Below, piece after piece: positions 19,107-30,667 of a stretch of 64,000 nucleotides of DNA (its first letter is position 1; each line of letters begins with the position of its first letter). Source of the stretch: Neobacillus pocheonensis (GTDB lineage: Bacteria; Bacillota; Bacilli; Bacillales; Cytobacillaceae); the NCBI GenBank assembly GCA_023702235.1, contig JAMQCR010000001.1:434001-498000 (forward strand), given 5' to 3'. The notes beneath the pieces were generated by a model. That model had not been told where the DNA came from. It did not search any database and saw only the letters and a program-made list of their open reading frames with translations. Position numbers and translations under genes: made by a program.

Positions 19107-19316
19107 CTAATGTTTTAACCCACTCTCAAGGGTTCCCAGCATCTCTTTCTTTTCTTCTTCCGATGAATTTTGCCAAATGATTTCAAATAACACGCCAAGA
19201 CCAGGGAGCATTTTTTCTTCGCCGTTTTGAATGGCATCAACAATTGTATCTTCTAATTCTGCTTGTGAGTTTCCGGATACATTGTGAACAATGGCATTAC
19301 GTAAATTTAAATTCAT
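19107..19316 (-). CDS. sspI: Small acid-soluble spore protein SspI
   Basis: 69-aa minor spore-core protein. It starts [17 protein letters not shown] and has the family pattern [37 protein letters not shown] precedes the ATG. It is read opposite to its neighbours between ysdC and ysgA, as in B. subtilis, where it is made in the forespore; no confident sigma-G promoter could be placed. Confidence 0.93.
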   Translation of the reverse strand: MNLNLRNAIVHNVSGNSQAELEDTIVDAIQNGEEKMLPGLGVLFEIIWQNSSEEEKKEMLGTLESGLKH

Positions 19317-19430
19317 GAATGCACACTCCTTTTTTATCCTGTAATTCTTTAATATCTTTCCTTAATTTGGTTTTATTATGTATTTAAATTAAGCTATAAT
19401 AAAAAAATCAAAATAAAAGGAGCTTTAGGC

Positions 19431-20182
19431 TTGAAGCATATTCAATCGATCAATAACCCACAGGTTAAACAATGGAAAAAGCTTTTAACAAAAAAAGAGC
19501 GGGATAAAACGGGAATGTTCATTGTGGAAGGTTTTCACTTAGTTGAAGAGGCACTCAAACAAAGTGAACAAGTTTTAGAAATCATTGTTTCCGAGCAGGT
19601 AGGTCTGCCGCCGCGCTGGGATTCAGGTGCCACAGCCGTAACAGTTGTTACCGAGGAGATTTCCAATTCACTTTCGGATACAGAAACACCGCAGGGAATT
19701 TATGCAGTTTGCCGACAGATTAGTAAGGAAACAGCTGATCATGCGAGAACCTTCCTTCTAATTGATGCGGTACAGGATCCGGGGAATCTCGGAACGATGA
19801 TCCGTACGGCTGATGCCGCCGGAATTGATGCCGTTGTCGTTGGCCATGGCAGTGTTGACATATTCAATTCAAAAGTACTACGATCGGCGCAAGGCAGCCA
19901 TTTCCACCTGCCGATCATTCGCGGTGACATCAATGAATGGATCCGGAAGCTAAAGGAAAACGAGATCCCAGTATACGGAACTGCCCTCGAAAATGCTTCT
20001 GTTTATACCGAGACTTCTCCGACCGGCATTTTGCTCTTATTGTAGGGAATGAGGGTAACGGTGTAAGCAAAGAAATACTTGTCAACACAACAGCAAATCT
20101 TTATATTCCGATTTTTGGAAAAAGTGAATCGTTAAATGTCGCGGTTGCAACCGGCATCCTTATTTATTATTTAAAAAAATAA
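19431..20182 (+). CDS. ysgA: TrmH/SpoU-family RNA 2'-O-methyltransferase YsgA (one frame break)
   Basis: SPOUT methyltransferase likely to modify rRNA or tRNA. The N-terminal substrate-binding domain (SINNPQVKQWKKLL, FIVEGFHLVEEAL) is followed by the knotted SAM domain with motif 1 (DAVQDPGNLGTMIRTADAAG), motif 2 (IVGNEGNGVS) and motif 3 (IPIFGKSESLNVAVATGI). The frame breaks at about 20023-20031; restoring one base in GGC or TTTT reads TGHFALIVGNE. Repaired length is 250 aa. TTG 19431 follows AAAAGGAG. Exact RNA target unknown. Confidence 0.88.
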
Positions 20183-20234
20183 GCGCTAACTAGTTTGAAA
20201 CAACCGAGAAAATATTATATAATAGTCAAATAAT

Positions 20235-20552
20235 ATTGATAAAATTAAAAACGATGACGGAGAAAAGTATTTTGTCTACCACCATTTAGGGAGAAAGTGC
20301 CGCGACTGAAAGCACTTTTATGGGAACGGCAGAAGAAGTTCACCTCCTGAGTTGGCATTGGGACCACGATAAAAAGTGATAGCTTTGAGAGTAGATTACT
20401 GTCTAGCTCATTTCTGCTTTTCGTGTAATGATGCATCGGCGTATGCCGTTATCCGAATGAAGCGAACACTTGTGTTATACATATGGTGTTTACAAGGGTG
20501 GTACCGCGAATATAAACCTCGTCCCTTTCCAGGGATGGGGTTTTTTTATTTG
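20235..20552 (+). promoter_or_regulatory. T-box leader of pheST (Phe)
   Basis: The T-box AGGGTGGTACCGCG is at 20495-20508. The Phe specifier TTC is at 20339-20341 in a loop after GGCAGAAGAAG. The terminator pairs ACCTCGTCCCT with AGGGATGGGGT and runs into TTTTTTT. Uncharged tRNA-Phe, with an A discriminator matching TGGT, should permit read-through into pheS. The 5' edge is approximate. Confidence 0.9.
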
Positions 20553-20625
20553 TAAAAAAGTTCATTCGAAAAAAGTCCGGCCAAACCATGGTCTTATTTT
20601 ACAAAATTAAGGAGGAATCATTCTA

Positions 20626-21662
20626 ATGCAAGAACGATTAAAGGAATTGCAGGAAGAGGCTATTCAAAAAATTGAACAGTCCTCGAGCTTAAAAGAATTG
20701 AATGACATTCGTGTTGCTTATTTGGGCAAAAAAGGGCCGATAACAGAAGTATTACGCGGCATGGGAAAACTCTCAGTAGAAGAGCGTCCAGTTATGGGGG
20801 CATTGGCAAATGAAGTCCGTGAAGCTATTGCCGTAAAATTGGAAGCAAAGCAGAAGGGCTTAGAAGAAGCAGCAGTGTTTGAAAAATTAGCTTCTGAAAC
20901 AATTGATGTTACCCTTCCAGGCCGTCCTGTGAAAGTAGGAAACCACCATCCACTAACAGGAATCATTGAAGAGATTGAAGATTTATTTATTGGCATGGGT
21001 TATCAGGTGGCTGAAGGACCTGAAGTAGAGCAGGATTATTATAACTTCGAAGCGCTCAATTTACCGAAGGGGCACCCTGCCCGCGATATGCAGGATTCCT
21101 TCTATATCACGGAAGAAATCTTACTTCGCACTCACACATCGCCGGTTCAAGCCCGGACAATGGAAAAGCACCAAGGAAAAAGGCCGATTAAAATTATTTG
21201 CCCGGGTAAAGTGTACCGCCGCGATAATGATGATGCGACACACTCCCACCAGTTCATGCAAATCGAAGGCTTGTGGTCGGCGAGAATATTCGCATGAGTG
21301 ACCTGAAAGGAACATTAGAGGTATTCGCGAAAAAAATGTTCGGCGAAGACCGAGAAATCAGATTACGTCCGAGCTTCTTCCCATTTACAGAACCATCTGT
21401 TGAAATGGACATTTCTTGTAAAATTTGCGGTGGTAAAGGCTGTAACGTTTGTAAGAAAACAGGCTGGATTGAAATTCTTGGAGCCGGTATGGTACATCCA
21501 AACGTCCTAGAAACTGCCGGTTATGATTCGAAAAAATATACAGGATTTGCATTTGGAATGGGACCAGAGCGAATTGCGATGTTGAAATACGGTGTTGATG
21601 ATATTCGTCATTTCTATACCAATGATGTTCGGTTCTTAAAACAATTTAGTAAACACGAATAA
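20626..21662 (+). CDS. pheS: Phenylalanyl-tRNA synthetase alpha subunit (one frame break)
   Basis: Catalytic subunit of the alpha2-beta2 synthetase. The N-terminal coiled coil (1-85) is followed by the class II core: [29 protein letters not shown] (motif 2 region), HQFMQIEGL, and motif 3 [17 protein letters not shown]. The Cys-rich [17 protein letters not shown] loop is seen in Bacillus PheS. One G is missing at 21273-21275, where [14 protein letters not shown] should read through. Repaired length is 345 aa. ATG 20626 follows AAGGAGGAATCATTCTA. Controlled by the T-box. Confidence 0.93.
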
Positions 21663-21664
21663 TA

Positions 21665-21702
21665 ATAAAAGCGAAAGCGCGTGTTTAGCGCTGGAGCTAG
21701 AT
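21665..21702. repeat. Fragment of the GTCTAGCTC-type intergenic repeat, inverted
   Basis: Between pheS and pheT, AAAAGCGAAAGCGCGTGTTTAGCGCTGGAGCTAGA reads in two parts: AAAAGCGAAAGCGCG and TAGCGCTGGAGCTAGA. Its reverse complement starts TCTAGCTCCAGCGCTA, like the ends of the repeat at 14805. It places a copy inside the pheST operon. Confidence 0.45.
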
Positions 21703-21718
21703 AATAGGAGGTTACGAC

Positions 21719-24132
21719 ATGTTCGTTTCATATAAATGGCTCCAGGACTATGTTGATTTATCTGGAGTAACAGCAACAGAATTAGCAGAAAAAATTACAA
21801 AAAGCGGGATCGAAGTAGAAGGAGTAGAAGTTCTTAACGAGGGCATCAAAGGTGTCGTTATTGGCTACATCCTCGAACGCGAACAGCATCCTAATGCCGA
21901 TAAATTAAGCAAATGTCTGGTTGATGTTGGGGAAGAAGCACCCGTTCAAATTATTTGCGGAGCGAAAAATGTGGCAAAAGGCGAAAAGGTTGCAGTTGCA
22001 ATGGTTGGCGCTATTTTACCAGGAAATTTTAAAATAAAACGTGCGAAGCTCCGTGGCGAAGAATCAAATGGGATGATCTGTTCCCTAACAGAGCTTGGTA
22101 TGGAAGGGAAAATTGTTCCGAAAGAATATTCAGAGGGAATCTTTGTTTTCCCTGCTGATGCAGAGGTGGGAACGGATGCATTAGCATTATTAAATAGAGA
22201 CGATGAAGTGCTTGAACTTGGATTAACTCCTAACCGTTCCGACTGCTTAAGTATGCTAGGCGTTGCCTATGAAGTTGCTGCGATTCTTGGGCGAGAAGTG
22301 AAGCTTCCGGAAATCAATCTTCAATCCACAAATGAAAAAGCATCTGACTATATTAAAGTTGTTATTGATGCACAGGAGGATAATCCTCTATACGTGGCAA
22401 AAATAATTAAAAATGTAAAAATCGGACCAGCGCCATTATGGATGCAAACCCGATTAATGTCTGCGGGTATCCGTCCACATAATAATGTAGTCGATATTAC
22501 GAACTACATTCTCTTAGAATATGGTCAGCCGCTGCATGCATTTGATTATGATCGTTTAGGTTCAAAAGAAATCGTTGTTCGCCGTGCCGCAAACGGAGAA
22601 AAATTTGTTACTCTTGATGACGTTGAACGTACATTAACATCCAATCATCTCGTGATTACAAATGGAACTGAGCCTGTGGCTCTTGCAGGTGTCATGGGTG
22701 GGGCTAATTCCGAAGTAACGGCGACACCACTACAGTTTTATTGGAGGCAGCTTATTTTAACGGAGCAGCAGTAAGAAAAGCTTCTAAAGACCATGGTTTA
22801 AGAAGCGAAGCAAGCGCTCGTTTTGAAAAAGGTGTCGATCCAAATCGGGTTCGTGCCGCCGGTGAGCGTGCCGCCTACCTTATGGCTAAATACGCGAACG
22901 GCGAAGTGTTAGAAGGTGCTGGGGAAGTGGACACTCTTACTGTGGAACCAGCGGTTGTTTCAATTACTTTGGAAAAAATCAATCGTGTTCTTGGAACAAA
23001 TCTAAACAGCCATGATGTAAAAGCCATCTTTGACCGCTTACAATTTGCTGTAACCATTGAACAAGATACGATCACTGTTACAGCACCAACACGTCGTGGC
23101 GATATTAAAATCGAAGAAGATTTAATTGAAGAAGTGGCCCGTTTGTATGGTTATGACAATATTCCTAAAACCTTGCCAATTGGTTCTTCAACTCCTGGTA
23201 AGCTATCTGAATACCAGAAAAAGCGCCGAATTGTTCGCCAATATCTTGAAGGGGAGGGTCTTTTTCAAGCCATTACCTATTCTTTAACAAATGAAGAAAA
23301 GGCAGCACAATTCGCACTTGAAAGCAGCGACTATATACGACTTGCGATGCCAATGAGTGAGGACCGCAGTGTGCTTCGTTTAAGCATCATGCCTCAATTG
23401 TTGGAGGTTTTAAAATACAACAGCGCCCGTCAAAACGATAGCCTGGGAGTATATGAAACGGGAGCAGTATTTTTGGCCAATGGTACGGATGTACTTCCGG
23501 TAGAAGAAGAGCATTTAGCAGGTGCAATAACTGGCCTATGGCACACTCATTCGTGGCAGGGGGAGAAAAAGGCTGTAGACTTCTACGTATTAAAAGGAAT
23601 TTTAGAAGGATTGTTTGCTAAGTTAGGTCTTGCTGACAAAGTGGAATATGTTCAAGCGAAGGTGGAAAGCATGCATCCTGGACGTACAGCAGAAATCCAC
23701 TTAAATGGTAAGAAAATCGGGTTCGTCGGTCAGGTTCATCCTACCATGCAAAAAGAGCTTGATTTAAAAGATACCTATGTATTTGAGCTTTCTTTAAAAA
23801 CGGTATTGGAAGAACACGCAGCACCATTGCAATATGAAGCCATTCCACGTTTCCCATCCATCACGAGAGATATTGCTCTTGTGGCAAACAAAGAAACAGT
23901 AGCAGGAACACTGGAGGACATCATTTTATCAGCGGGTGGACAGCTCCTTAAAGAGGTACATGTCTTTGATTTATATGAAGGTGAACGAATGGAAGAAGAA
24001 AAGAAATCCATTGCCTTCTCGTTAAAATATGCGGATCCGGAACGAACCTTGACTGATGAAGAAGTCACGAAGGTCCATGATCGGGTACTTGAAGCTTTGA
24101 AAGAAAAGGCTGGCGCGGTTTTACGAGGATAA
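21719..24132 (+). CDS. pheT: Phenylalanyl-tRNA synthetase beta subunit (one frame break)
   Basis: 804 aa after repair, the usual length. Order: N-terminal core ([15 protein letters not shown]), EMAP/OB tRNA-binding domain (about 40-150, [29 protein letters not shown]), B3/B4 editing domain ([43 protein letters not shown]), B5 domain ([25 protein letters not shown]), and the C-terminal FDX-ACB anticodon-binding domain ([13 protein letters not shown]). One G is missing at 22721-22725, where [16 protein letters not shown] should read. SD AGGAGG precedes ATG 21719. Operon with pheS. Confidence 0.93.
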
Positions 24133-24137
24133 TCAAA

Positions 24138-24195
24138 AGAGGCTAGTTAGGAAAGGTCGTAAATTATGACCGTTTCTAGCTGGCCTTTTTGCTAA
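24138..24195 (+). terminator. Terminator after pheT
   Basis: A long stem pairs AGGCTAGTTAGGAAAGGTC with GACCGTTTCTAGCTGGCCT (a few wobbles) and ends in TTTTT. Confidence 0.85.
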
Positions 24196-24203
24196 AAATA
24201 CCA

Positions 24204-24244
24204 AAAGAGGTTGCCCGCCACCTAGACTTCGGAACAACCTCTTT
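24204..24244 (-). terminator. Terminator of phhB (minus strand)
   Basis: AAAGAGGTTG (24204-24213) and CAACCTCTTT (24235-24244) form a 10-bp stem around a 21-nt loop. The minus-strand exit is TTTTGGTATTTTT, and the plus-strand exit is also T-rich, so it may work both ways. Confidence 0.75.
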
Positions 24245-24260
24245 CAATTTTTATTTCAAT

Positions 24261-24551
24261 TTATATTTGTTCATAGATTGCATCATAACGCTTAGCTAAT
24301 GCAGTATCTAAGTCAGTTAATCCCCCAGCACTCCAAGAGGTTAGTTTTAGTGTTACTAATTTATAGTCAATCGCAATGAATGGATGATGATTTTTTTCCT
24401 CTGAAAGATTAGCAATTTCATTCACGAAAGCAACGCCCTTTAAAAATTCCGAAAAACGATATTTTTTCACAATGAATTTGCCGTCTAACTTCCAACCAGT
24501 TAATTGAGCAACAGCTGTGCTTATCTCCGTATCACTTAGTCTATTCGCCAC
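24261..24551 (-). CDS. phhB: Pterin-4a-carbinolamine dehydratase
   Basis: 96-aa protein of the PCD/DCoH family, which dehydrates 4a-hydroxytetrahydropterin. The active-site box is present: EKNHHPFIAIDYKLVTLKL with the His-His-Pro, followed by SAGGLTDLDTALAKRYD. Start ATG 24551 has GGAGGG upstream on the minus strand. No phenylalanine hydroxylase is seen nearby, so the physiological role is unclear. It is unrelated to its divergent neighbours. Confidence 0.88.
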   Translation of the reverse strand: MANRLSDTEISTAVAQLTGWKLDGKFIVKKYRFSEFLKGVAFVNEIANLSEEKNHHPFIAIDYKLVTLKLTSWSAGGLTDLDTALAKRYDAIYEQI

Positions 24552-24590
24552 TAAAATCCCTCCTGGCCATATATATTATTGTCAAACGAT

Positions 24591-25536
24591 CTATATGCGC
24601 TTTTTATTGACAATTGCCAGCGCTTTATCAGTATTGGCAAAGTGGAGCTTTACAAAAGAGGGCAGGATATCACGGCCTTTTTTTACAATTAGCTTTGCCG
24701 CTGCTACATCGACTTGAGCTCCAGCTCCTTTGGGAATTGTTAAACCTGCCGCTGCACTTAATTTATCAATATACTGAACGAAGGCGTATCGGGCGAGGAT
24801 AGAAGCCGCCGCAACTGCGATATGGATTCCTTCCGCCTTCGTACTGAAATAGACATTTTCTTTTGCAATCGCCTTTTGGCTTTTTACGTGCTGGAAATAA
24901 GTGCTCCCTTGAACGAATTGATCGATAAGAATGGCTTCCGGTTTTAGTGGTGAGATTTTTTCCAACACATTTAGAATGGCTTGATTATGAAGAATGGCTT
25001 TCATTTTCCCTTGCGACATTCCAGATTGTTGCAGTTGATTATACTTTTCATTTTTTAAGGTTAACAGGCTATACGGGACAATATCCTTTATTATCTTTGC
25101 AATCGCAATAATTTTTTCATCGTTTAAATCCTTTGAATCTCTCACGCCCAATTCCTTAAGCAAAGGAATATCTTCTTTTTTCACGTGGCCGCAACAACTG
25201 TAATCGGCCAAAAAAATCTCCCGTACCTACTTCATCTGAACCAATTGCGGACATTTTGCCGATCCCATCAGGCAAGTCGCCTTTTGCTGTTTTTGCTTTA
25301 GTAGGAGCTGCCTTTTTTGCTGAAGATGTACCGGAACTCCCCCATTTGCCAGCTTCCTTTTCACTGTCATTTCCCTGGAATAAAACTTTACCAGATTTGT
25401 AGGCTGTAATCATACAGGCTGGTGTTTTGGCAGCAAACACGCTTCCCGGAATATTCTTATCGATTAATAAGGAGCCGTAATGATTTTTCATTTCCATAAT
25501 TTCATTCATGGTTCGATTTAATACCACATTACCCAA
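24591..25536 (-). CDS. rnhC: Ribonuclease HIII (two frame breaks)
   Basis: RNase H2/H3-type enzyme that cuts RNA in RNA-DNA hybrids. The N-terminal TBP-like substrate domain (MKNHYGSLLIDKNIPGSVFAAK, ITAYKSGKVLFQG) precedes the catalytic domain with GSDEVGTGDFFGP (first Asp-Glu pair) and LGVRDSKDLND. The frame breaks at 25187-25190 and 25208-25209, where GGCCC and GGG runs have each lost a base. Restoring both reads FFGPITVVAAHVKKEDIPLL. Repaired length is 315 aa (B. subtilis 313). Start is probably TTG 25536; the SD is weak. Confidence 0.9.
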
Positions 25537-25661
25537 AATAAAAGCACCACTTTTCTACTAAATTGTTAAATATTAAACTAGGCTCAAGACTGTTTGACTT
25601 TTCCACCAATAACGGTTCGTGTTATGATATAGTGTAGGATTCTTGAATGGAGGCATTTACG

Positions 25662-25922
25662 TTGTCAAATACAAACAAAAATAGAACGACTGTTGAAATA
25701 TTTGGAGCTCAATATGTCATTTTAGGTACCGAAAGCACAAGCCATATTCGGCTAGTTGCCTCATTGGTAAACGATAAAATGCGTGAAATAAACTCCAAGA
25801 ATCCATCCCTTGATGTAAGTAAACTCGCTGTATTAACGGCAGTCAATGCTGTCAATGATTATCTTAAGATGAAGGATCAATTGGAGCGGTTGCATTCAGA
25901 CAAACAAAAAGAAAAGGATTGA
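25662..25922 (+). CDS. zapA: Cell division protein ZapA
   Basis: 86-aa FtsZ-ring stabiliser. It contains [17 protein letters not shown], a [12 protein letters not shown] segment and a C-terminal coiled coil ([20 protein letters not shown]). GGAGG at 25649-25653 lies 8 nt before TTG 25662, which gives the family N-terminus. The upstream in-frame ATG at 25647 overlaps the SD and is unlikely. Forms a run with cvpA, polX and mutS2. Confidence 0.9.
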   Translation: MSNTNKNRTTVEIFGAQYVILGTESTSHIRLVASLVNDKMREINSKNPSLDVSKLAVLTAVNAVNDYLKMKDQLERLHSDKQKEKD

Positions 25923-25928
25923 AATGAT

Positions 25929-26483
25929 ATGTTAGATATAGCAATAATTATCTTATTAATTATGGGATTTTTTGTCGGACTTAGAAGAGGCTTCATTCTT
26001 CAGCTTGTTCACTTAACAGGTTTTATTATTGCATATGCTGTCGCAAATTTATACTATTTAAAGTTAGCTCCAAAACTAACTTTATGGATTCCTTATCCAA
26101 ACTTCGGAAACAGTACAACCTTAAAACTGTTAACGGGCACAAATAACATGGAAGCTGCTTTCTACCGTGCCATTGCTTTTGTTGTCATCTTTTTTGCAGT
26201 AAAAATATTACTGCAGATTATCGGTTCTATGCTTGATTTTATTGCCCATCTACCAATTCTCAGGCAGTTAAATGTCTGGGCAGGCGGAATCCTAGGTTTT
26301 TGTGAAGTATATTTAATGATCTTTATTTTATTATATATTGCGGCCCTAATTCCAATGGGAGTTTTTCAGAATCCTTTGGACCAATCATTTTTGGCAAAAG
26401 CAATTGTAAATCACACTCCTTTCCTTTCCCAGCAAATAAAGAGTCTATGGATTGAATATTCAGCTGCTTTAACTTCTCTGTAG
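25929..26483 (+). CDS. yshB: CvpA family membrane protein (YshB)
   Basis: 184-aa protein starting MLDIAIIILLIMGFFVGLRRGFILQLV, the CvpA signature, with four predicted membrane helices (about 1-30, 75-100, 105-130 and 60-80 being the least certain). CvpA proteins are linked to colicin V production in E. coli, but their role in Firmicutes is not established. It starts 6 nt after zapA and ends 74 nt before polX, matching yshA-yshB-polX in B. subtilis. Confidence 0.87.
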   Translation: MLDIAIIILLIMGFFVGLRRGFILQLVHLTGFIIAYAVANLYYLKLAPKLTLWIPYPNFGNSTTLKLLTGTNNMEAAFYRAIAFVVIFFAVKILLQIIGSMLDFIAHLPILRQLNVWAGGILGFCEVYLMIFILLYIAALIPMGVFQNPLDQSFLAKAIVNHTPFLSQQIKSLWIEYSAALTSL

Positions 26484-26556
26484 CAGAGAAGTTTTTTATT
26501 CGGATAGAAATAATATGGAAAAAATGACAATGCTAAATTCAAGGTAGGTGGTTTAG

Positions 26557-28286
26557 ATGGAAGTTAATAAAAAAGACGTAATAAGATTATTAGAAACAAT
26601 CGCAATCTATTTAGAGTTAAAAGGGGAAAATACATTTAAAGTATCTGCATTTCGCAAGGCAGCCGCCGCAATGGAGGCGATGAGCGTACTTTATCAGCCA
26701 TTGAAGATTTTACGGCTATCTCGGGTATTGGTAAAGGTACCGCAGCCGTTATTGATGAATACATAAAGGAAGGTTCTTCTTCGGTGTTAAAAGAACTAAA
26801 AGAAGAAGTTCCCCCTGGGTTAATCCCACTTCTGCAATTGCCTGGGCTCGGTGGAAAGAAAATTGCCAAGCTGAATCAAGAGTTAGGAATTGAGGACGTA
26901 TCTAGTTTAGAAGAAGCCTGTAAATCAGGACTTGTTCAAGCTTTGCCTGGTTTTGGGAAGAAATCAGAAGAAAAAATTTTAAGTGCCATCCATAATTTCG
27001 GCACCAGGCCAGACCGGCTTCCAATTGCCTATATGCTTCCAATAGCTGAACAAATTGAGGCGATTCTCGCAACAATACCTGAGATTTATCGATTTTCAAG
27101 GGCAGGAAGCTTGCGAAGAATGAAGGAAACAATTAAAGATCTTGATTTTATTATTGCTACCAATCAGTCAGAGGTTGTGAAACAACAGCTGCTAGAATTG
27201 CCAAAAATTAAAGAAATCATTGGTGCTGGAGATACAAAGGTTTCATTAACATTCGGATTAGACTACGACATTTCTGTTGATTTTCGTCTTGTTAAACCAG
27301 AGGAATTTACAACAACCCTACACCACTTTACAGGGTCAAAGGAACATAATATTCGTATGAGACAGCTTGCCAAGGAACGTGGTGAAAAAATAAGCGAGTA
27401 CGGCGTGGAAACAATCGAGACTGGTGTAATTCGAACATTCACTTCAGAAGAAGAATTTTTCAACCATTTCGACCTTCCGTTCATTCCTCCTGAAATGAGA
27501 GAGGATGGAAAAGAAGTTGAAGAAAATTCGGCTATGGAGGATTTAATTGAACTAAAAGATATTAAAGGTGACCTTCATATGCATTCGACCTGGAGCGACG
27601 GAGCTCATTCGATTGAAGAAATGGCTAAAGCCTGCCGTGCCAGAGGGTATCAATATATGGCGATTACCGACCACTCGAAGTATTTAAAAGTGGCCAATGG
27701 TCTAACTCGTGAGCGGTTACTGCAGCAGCGGGAGGAAATTAAGAAATTAAATCAACAATACGAAGATTTTGTTATTCTTTCAGGTGTAGAAATGGATATC
27801 CTTCCTGACGGCACGTTGGATTATGAGGATGATCTCCTTGCGGAAATGGATTTTGTCATCGCCTCGATTCATTCTGCCTTTTCCCAGCCGCGGGAAAAAA
27901 TCATGGCAAGGCTCAAAACGGCCCTCGAAAATGCCCATGTAGATTTGATTGCCCATCCAACCGGCAGAAAAATTGGACGCCGGGCTGGATATGATGTTGA
28001 TATCGATCTATTAATTGAGTTAGCTAGTGTGACCAATACAGCATTAGAATTAAATGCCAATCCCAATCGTCTAGATTTGGCTGCTGAACATTTGAGAAAA
28101 GTCCAAGAGGCGGGCGTAAAAATTATCATCAATACAGATGCTCATAAAATGGATACATTAACACATATGGAAATCGGTGTTTCCACGGCCAAAAAAGGCT
28201 GGATAAAAAAATCATCGGTGTTAAATGCACTGGATAAGAATGACTTGCTTGAGTTTTTACACAATAGAAGCAATAGGGAGGATTAA
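26557..28286 (+). CDS. polX: DNA polymerase X / PHP-domain protein (one frame break)
   Basis: Family X repair polymerase fused to a PHP phosphoesterase. N-terminal 8-kDa and fingers regions have helix-hairpin-helix motifs ([42 protein letters not shown]); the palm has [16 protein letters not shown] with the metal Asp pair. The C-terminal PHP domain starts at [11 protein letters not shown] and includes ITDHSKYL and NTDAHKMD. One G is missing near 26678, where [14 protein letters not shown] should read. Repaired length is about 576 aa. ATG 26557 follows AGGTGGTTTAG. Confidence 0.9.
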
Positions 28287-28290
28287 CTCC

Positions 28291-30645
28291 ATGCAAGAAA
28301 GAGCACTAAAGGTATTAGAATTTACGAAAGTGAAGGAGCAGCTAGTAGAACATGCTGCTTCATCACTTGGGATTGAAAAAATTAAACAGTTGGTGCCCTC
28401 AACAGATTTTGATGAAGTGGTACAACTTCAAGCTGAAACAGATGAGGCAGCAACGGTGTTACGTATAAAAGGAAATGTCCCCCTTTCAGGTGTTCATGAT
28501 ATCCGCGCCCATATTAAACGCTCGGTCATTGGTGGTATCTTGAGCCCGCATGAACTGGTTCAAATCGCAAGTACCATTCACGCCAGTCGTCAAATGAAAC
28601 GCTTTATCGAGGACCTAGCAGATGAGAGAATTGATATTCCGATTTTATTAGAGCAAGTTGAGCGAATGGTCCCACTAACAAATCTGGAACAATCGATAAA
28701 ATATGCCATTGATGAAAGCGGCGAGGTTCTAGACGGCGCTAGTGATCTTCTGAGGTCTTTAAGACACCAGTTGCGATCGAATGAAGCTCGTGTTCGGGAA
28801 AAGCTAGAAAGCATGATTCGTTCATCAAGTGCCCAAAAAATGTTATCTGATGCGATTGTTACGATTCGCAATGATCGCTTTGTTATTCCAGTAAAACAGG
28901 AATATCGTGGTCATTATGGCGGTATCATCCATGATCAAAGTTCATCGGGGCAAACCTTATTTATTGAACCGCAGGTAATTGTGCAATTAAACAATCAATT
29001 GCAGGATATTCGCGTGAAAGAACAACTTGAAATTGAGCGAATTTTGACAGAGCTATCCGCAAAGGTTGCTGAGCAGGAAATCGAATTACAGATAATTGTC
29101 GAGATTTTAGCAAATTTAGATTTTATTTTTTCAAAGGCTAGATACAGCCGTCGAATTAAGGCATCCATGCCGAAAATGAATAATGAAGGTAGAATTGCTC
29201 TTTATAAGGCAAGACATCCGCTAATTCCAATTGAGGAGGTCGTCGCCAATGATATCATGCTTGGGAAGGACTATACGACGATTGTGATTACCGGACCAAA
29301 CACCGGCGGTAAAACGGTAACCTTAAAAACATTAGGGTTATGTTCCTTAATGGCACAGGCTGGTTTACAGGTACCTGCGCTAGATGGCTCGGAACTAGCC
29401 GTTTTTGATGCTGTGTTTGCTGATATTGGTGATGAGCAGTCAATTGAGCAGAGCCTCAGTACCTTCTCTTCTCATATGGTAAACATTGTTGATATTTTAA
29501 ATAAAGTTGATTTTAAAAGTCTTGTCTTATTTGATGAACTTGGTGCCGGCACTGACCCACAAGAAGGGGCCGCGTTAGCGATATCAATTTTAGATGAAGT
29601 GCACAATAAGGGGGCAAGGGTCATTGCCACCACGCATTATCCAGAATTAAAGGCATACGGCTATAACCGTGAAGGGGTTTTAAATGCCAGTGTTGAATTC
29701 AACGTCGAAACATTAAGCCCAACGTACAAGCTTTTGTTAGGTGTACCTGGAAGAAGTAATGCTTTTGAGATCTCGAAGCGATTAGGTTTGAATGAAAGTG
29801 TCATTCACGCGGCCCGCTCCTATGTAAGTGAGGATACGAACCAAATCGATCAGATGATTGCTTCCTTAGAACAAAGTAAACGGCAAGCAGAAATCGAACA
29901 TGATGAGGCGCGGGATTATCTAAAGCAGGCGGAAAAGCTTCATCAAGATTTACAAAAGCAAATGATGGACTTTTATGACAACAAAGACTCAATGCTTGAA
30001 AAAGCAGCGGAAAAGGCAGCTGAAATCGTTGATGAAGCAAAAAGCGATGCAGATAAGGTAATTCGCGATCTCCGTAAAATGAGAATCGAAAAGCATGCCG
30101 AAATTAAAGAACATGAATTGATTGATGCTAAAAGACGTCTTCAGCAAGCAGCACCAGAGATAAAGAAATCAGAGAAGCTAACAAGCAAGAAAAATAAGAA
30201 ACATACCTATATGCCTGGGGATGAAGTAAAAGTTCTTACCTTTGGCCAAAAAGGAAACTTATTAGAAAGAGTTTCCTCAAATGAGTGGCAGGTACAAATT
30301 GGAATTTTAAAGATGAAGGTCAAAGAAAAAGACCTGGAGTATATAAGTACCCCAAAACAGGTAGAGACAAAACCAATGGCGATTGTAAAGGGCAGAGATT
30401 CATATGTCAAATTGGAACTAGACCTTCGTGGGGAAAGATATGAAGATGCCCTTTTAAAGGTAGAAAAGTATATTGATGACGCACTACTATCAGGCTATCC
30501 TCGCGTATCAATTATCCACGGGAAGGGTACCGGTGTCCTTAGGCAGGGAGTTCAAGAATATTTAAGGAATCACCGTTCCGTTAAAAAAATCCGCTTTGGA
30601 GAAGCAGGTGAAGGTGGATCTGGTGTTACCGTAGTTGAATTTTAA
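28291..30645 (+). CDS. mutS2: Endonuclease MutS2
   Basis: 784-aa MutS paralogue involved in suppressing recombination and in rescue of collided ribosomes. It lacks the mismatch-recognition domain, has the clamp/lever region (about 1-300), the ATPase domain with Walker [14 protein letters not shown] near 333 and Walker [18 protein letters not shown], a long coiled coil (about 515-630), and the C-terminal Smr nuclease domain ([26 protein letters not shown]). ATG 28291 follows GGGAGGATTAACTCC, 4 nt after polX ends. Confidence 0.96.
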   Translation: MQERALKVLEFTKVKEQLVEHAASSLGIEKIKQLVPSTDFDEVVQLQAETDEAATVLRIKGNVPLSGVHDIRAHIKRSVIGGILSPHELVQIASTIHASRQMKRFIEDLADERIDIPILLEQVERMVPLTNLEQSIKYAIDESGEVLDGASDLLRSLRHQLRSNEARVREKLESMIRSSSAQKMLSDAIVTIRNDRFVIPVKQEYRGHYGGIIHDQSSSGQTLFIEPQVIVQLNNQLQDIRVKEQLEIERILTELSAKVAEQEIELQIIVEILANLDFIFSKARYSRRIKASMPKMNNEGRIALYKARHPLIPIEEVVANDIMLGKDYTTIVITGPNTGGKTVTLKTLGLCSLMAQAGLQVPALDGSELAVFDAVFADIGDEQSIEQSLSTFSSHMVNIVDILNKVDFKSLVLFDELGAGTDPQEGAALAISILDEVHNKGARVIATTHYPELKAYGYNREGVLNASVEFNVETLSPTYKLLLGVPGRSNAFEISKRLGLNESVIHAARSYVSEDTNQIDQMIASLEQSKRQAEIEHDEARDYLKQAEKLHQDLQKQMMDFYDNKDSMLEKAAEKAAEIVDEAKSDADKVIRDLRKMRIEKHAEIKEHELIDAKRRLQQAAPEIKKSEKLTSKKNKKHTYMPGDEVKVLTFGQKGNLLERVSSNEWQVQIGILKMKVKEKDLEYISTPKQVETKPMAIVKGRDSYVKLELDLRGERYEDALLKVEKYIDDALLSGYPRVSIIHGKGTGVLRQGVQEYLRNHRSVKKIRFGEAGEGGSGVTVVEF

Positions 30646-30667
30646 TAATGTTCGGGGAGAATGGGGA